The translations under genes and the position numbers were made by a program. A stretch of 8,350 bases of DNA, taken from contig SOIY01000059.1 in the NCBI GenBank assembly GCA_004376785.1, forward strand, positions 1 through 8,350. The letters are read 5' to 3'. Below the pieces are notes generated by a model. The model was not told the DNA's origin, made no database searches, and was given only the letters and a program-made list of their open reading frames with translations. Below, piece after piece: positions 6,356 through 8,350 of this stretch (its first letter is position 1; each line of letters begins with the position of its first letter). The stretch comes from Candidatus Stahliibacteriota bacterium (GTDB taxonomy: Bacteria > Hydrothermota > Tepidihabitantia > SM23-42).

Positions 6356-6433
6356 TGTCATTGCGAGCTCCGAGCCTGTCGAGGGGCGTGGTAATCTTTT
6401 GAAATTGCGCAGCTTGCTGCGCGCTGACAATTC
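6356..6433. repeat. Decayed palindromic dispersed repeat
   Basis: The left part begins TGTCATTGCGAG and runs to CGTGGTAATC (6356-6396). This resembles the widespread intergenic family of the form TCATTGCGAG...CGTGGCAATC found scattered in many bacterial genomes; here GCAAT has become GTAAT. The right part (6401-6433) is itself an imperfect hairpin, with inner stem GCGCAGC-TT-GCTGCGC (6407-6422) and outer arms GAAATTG and CAATTC. The element is more GC-rich than its surroundings and sits between the capA-type gene and the promoter of the next operon. Only one copy is visible, so the repeat call rests on family resemblance. Confidence 0.55.
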
Positions 6434-6437
6434 AAAA

Positions 6438-8096
6438 CTATTTTTTTTGAAAAAAGGATTCTATATTTACATTACTCAACCAGTTTTCACTTAAGTTTTC
6501 TGCCAATTTTCTATATCCCCAGAGTCCAGATCCGAACCACTGGTAGGTCATTATTTTTTTTGTGCTGTCGTTTTCTGTTTCTAATGTAATGAGATCAGCA
6601 ATTCCATCTTTATCGACATCATAAAATTCAAAGTCCAAAAGCGATATTGGAAATTCTGCACCAAACCATTTTGGATGAATACAATATCTATCCCAATCAT
6701 AGATAAATAGACCATTTGTATAATCAGAATGAAATACTGTCTTTTTATAAACGCCAAGACATATCTCAAGGATTGAATCGCCGTCAATATCTGCCGTAAC
6801 AATCTTCCAGGGATTGTAATCGCAGTCTTTTTCAAGCCATTCTTCAATAATCTTTTTATCAGTTATGTAATACTGGATTAGATAATCACCCCGTATTTCT
6901 TCGATTGTTCCAATAATGGCAAAAAGATGTAGAAATGTAGAATCTTTAATAAAACAACAATCTTTTATTTCTTTTTCTTGTTCGATTAGAACTGTATCAA
7001 TGATATTGCCACTGGTATCAGTTATTTCTATTAAGTTGTTGTAAATACTGATTTTATTGTCACCTATATTTGAATACTTGATAGGATTTTTAAAGTTTAA
7101 TGATAATGTCGAATCAGTGAGAAAAATTTTGTTATTTCCGTTCAAAAATATTGTATTATATCCGTCTGATATTTTCTCAATTTTTTCTTTGATAAGCTTG
7201 AACGCAGTATCTTTTACAAAACCGGGACGAAAATTTTCTAATAAAACAGGATAAAAAGAAGCAGAATCGATTCTCCCTTTTTTGAATATGCAAGAAAATA
7301 TTCCTGTCTGCCGCTGGTAAAGTTTGTGCTGGTCAAAAACAAAATTGCCAAGACTGTAGAGGATAAATCTGTTTTTGTAGACTTCTATACTCTGCAGTAC
7401 ATGGGGATGATGACCAATGACCAGGTCAGCACCTGCGTCTATTACCTTATGCGCCCACTCAACCTGATTTGCCATTGGCTTATGTTGATATTCTATACCC
7501 CAGTGAAATGAGACTACTACAAAATCGACTTGTTCTCTTATCTTTTTAATTTCAGTAATAATGTCATCGATACTTGCCTGTGCAGGACCAGGTTTGCTCG
7601 CAGGCCAGATAAGACCTTTGAGGGGTAAACCAACATATGCAAATAGCGCGAACTTCAAACCGTTCATTCTAATTATTACAGGTTTTCTTGCCTCTTTTTG
7701 GTCTTTGCCTGCGCCCACTGCATAGAGATTATGTTTTTCAATTATCTCTCTCGTATCCATACATGCTTTTCGACCCCAGTCAATCGTATGATTATTTGCC
7801 ATGGAGAAGATGTTAAAACCTGCGTTTTTTATTCCGGCAAAGAAATTTGTGTCAGCCCTGAAACAATATATTTTACCTGTTGAAGCGCCGCGTGCAGAGA
7901 TTGGACACTCAAGATTACAAAATGCCAGATCAAATTTATTTATAAATTCACCTACATTTTCAAAAGGGTAATCAATACTGTTTTGTTTGATTTTTTTTCT
8001 AATGCCCCGGTCTAATAGAATATCGCCAACAGCACAAAAACTTACCCTTGCTTCAGCAGGATTCTGGGATACTAAAAAAATTATTAATATAGCCAA
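6438..8096 (-). CDS. CapA-family metallophosphatase with VCBS/FG-GAP-like C-terminal region
   Basis: 552 aa. Residues 18-290 are a PGA_cap/CapA domain of the calcineurin-like phosphoesterase fold, with all expected motifs: VGDILLDRG (23-31), NLECP (61-65), NNH (101-103), FHWG (197-200), GHHPH (228-232) and SLGNFVFDQ (248-256). Relatives take part in poly-gamma-glutamate capsule synthesis or act as phosphatases of unknown substrate. Residues about 300-552 are an added beta-rich region carrying two calcium-loop-like motifs, DIDGDSILEI (436-445) and DVDKDGIADLI (493-503), as in VCBS/FG-GAP propeller repeats. CapA proteins are often about 350-400 aa, so this is an unusual extension. The start is TTG at 8096, three bases after the upstream stop. 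The leader is short (about 16 residues, AEA cleavage site) and lacks the usual basic N-terminus. No other capsule gene is nearby. Confidence 0.87.
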   Translation of the reverse strand: MAILIIFLVSQNPAEARVSFCAVGDILLDRGIRKKIKQNSIDYPFENVGEFINKFDLAFCNLECPISARGASTGKIYCFRADTNFFAGIKNAGFNIFSMANNHTIDWGRKACMDTREIIEKHNLYAVGAGKDQKEARKPVIIRMNGLKFALFAYVGLPLKGLIWPASKPGPAQASIDDIITEIKKIREQVDFVVVSFHWGIEYQHKPMANQVEWAHKVIDAGADLVIGHHPHVLQSIEVYKNRFILYSLGNFVFDQHKLYQRQTGIFSCIFKKGRIDSASFYPVLLENFRPGFVKDTAFKLIKEKIEKISDGYNTIFLNGNNKIFLTDSTLSLNFKNPIKYSNIGDNKISIYNNLIEITDTSGNIIDTVLIEQEKEIKDCCFIKDSTFLHLFAIIGTIEEIRGDYLIQYYITDKKIIEEWLEKDCDYNPWKIVTADIDGDSILEICLGVYKKTVFHSDYTNGLFIYDWDRYCIHPKWFGAEFPISLLDFEFYDVDKDGIADLITLETENDSTKKIMTYQWFGSGLWGYRKLAENLSENWLSNVNIESFFQKK

Positions 8097-8099
8097 TGT

Positions 8100-8330
8100 T
8101 TAATTAATAGTAGAATCTTGCAAGAATTCTTTAATGTATTCTTCTGCTTTTTCTATATCCTCTTCATATACCAAAACCTCACCCCAGCCGCCTCTCATCA
8201 TTTTCGGCAGGCCATTAAGCCAGGACGTTTCAAATCTTTGTATCATTGCTTTAATATTTTGACTCTTTAGCATTTCTCGCAACGTGATTGCAGTAAATTC
8301 ATCAGGGGCTAAGTATACACGTTTAAACAT
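8100..8330 (-). CDS. DUF2007-type small protein (putative signal-transducing protein family)
   Basis: 76 aa from the ATG at 8330. It has the family layout: a beta strand (MFKRVYLAPD), a helix (EFTAITLREMLKSQNI), a second strand (KAMIQRF), a glycine/tryptophan segment (WLNGLPKMMRGGWG) and a final strand-helix (EVLVYEEDIEKAEEYIKEFL). This is the compact ferredoxin-like DUF2007 fold, annotated as 'putative signal transducing protein' with no proven role. A TTG two codons upstream (8336) is also open, but the ATG is preferred because it lies exactly 5 nt after a perfect TATAAT. It precedes the CapA-type gene by 3 nt and in the same frame, so both are co-transcribed. Confidence 0.82.
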   Translation of the reverse strand: MFKRVYLAPDEFTAITLREMLKSQNIKAMIQRFETSWLNGLPKMMRGGWGEVLVYEEDIEKAEEYIKEFLQDSTIN

Positions 8331-8335
8331 ATTCA

Positions 8336-8341
8336 ATTATA
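8336..8341 (-). promoter_or_regulatory. Perfect -10 box upstream of the DUF2007-capA unit
   Basis: TATAAT (8341-8336 on the - strand) is followed by 5 nt (TGAAT) and the ATG at 8330, matching the geometry of the promoters at 16-43 and 6291-6318. The -35 box would fall beyond the window edge, so it cannot be checked. A leaderless transcript is inferred. Confidence 0.7.
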
Positions 8342-8350
8342 GATTAAAAA

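Noticed and set aside
6401..6433. Hairpin downstream of the CapA gene as its intrinsic terminator.
   Set aside because: On the - strand the stem is followed by AAAAGATTACC with no T-run. The sequence is better explained as part of the palindromic repeat.
1..8350. CRISPR arrays, tRNA or rRNA genes, transposases, toxin-antitoxin or known defence genes.
   Set aside because: I saw no regularly spaced direct repeats, no cloverleaf-like segments and no matching protein motifs on either strand.

Overview
This is an AT-rich window (judged by eye, below about 40% GC) from a bacterium. It holds ten genes: one on the + strand and nine on the - strand. Signal peptides, lipobox-like cysteines, a BtuF/BtuC/BtuD-type importer and a FecR-domain protein suggest a cell with an elaborate, probably diderm envelope. 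No ribosomal RNA or other taxonomic marker is present. An uncultured candidate phylum such as WOR-3 would fit the style of the genes, but that is only an impression.

Layout. At 49-834 (+) lies a surface nuclease: a lipoprotein with a thermonuclease domain followed by an OB-fold-like domain. It converges on a seven-gene - strand run (6285 down to 913). In transcription order this run is an unknown lipoprotein, an unknown multi-pass membrane protein, a FecR-domain exported protein, then a cobalamin-type ABC importer (BtuF-like binding protein, BtuC-like permease, BtuD-like ATPase) and a YjbQ-family protein. Most junctions are overlaps or gaps of about 20 nt or less, so it reads as one operon. 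The exception is an 85-nt gap between permease and ATPase, which holds two hairpins and a possible secondary start signal. A second - strand unit (8330 down to 6438) encodes a small DUF2007-type protein and a CapA-type metallophosphatase with a C-terminal region containing VCBS/FG-GAP-like calcium-loop motifs. The two units are separated by about 150 nt holding a decayed palindromic dispersed repeat.

The most striking pattern is regulatory. All three transcription-unit heads have a perfect TATAAT box exactly 5 nt before the ATG. In the two cases where the -35 region is visible, it is a perfect TTGACA with exactly 16 nt spacing. This puts the transcription start on or within a base of the ATG, so these operons should make leaderless mRNAs. 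Genes inside the operons instead use overlaps, GTG or TTG starts and, for yjbQ, a clear Shine-Dalgarno sequence. The leaderless head also means that no riboswitch can sit in a 5' UTR of the B12-type operon.

Nothing here is a clear-cut new defence or mobile system. The best leads are the fixed leaderless promoter geometry, the three uncharacterised envelope genes fused to a B12-type importer operon, and the CapA fusion protein.
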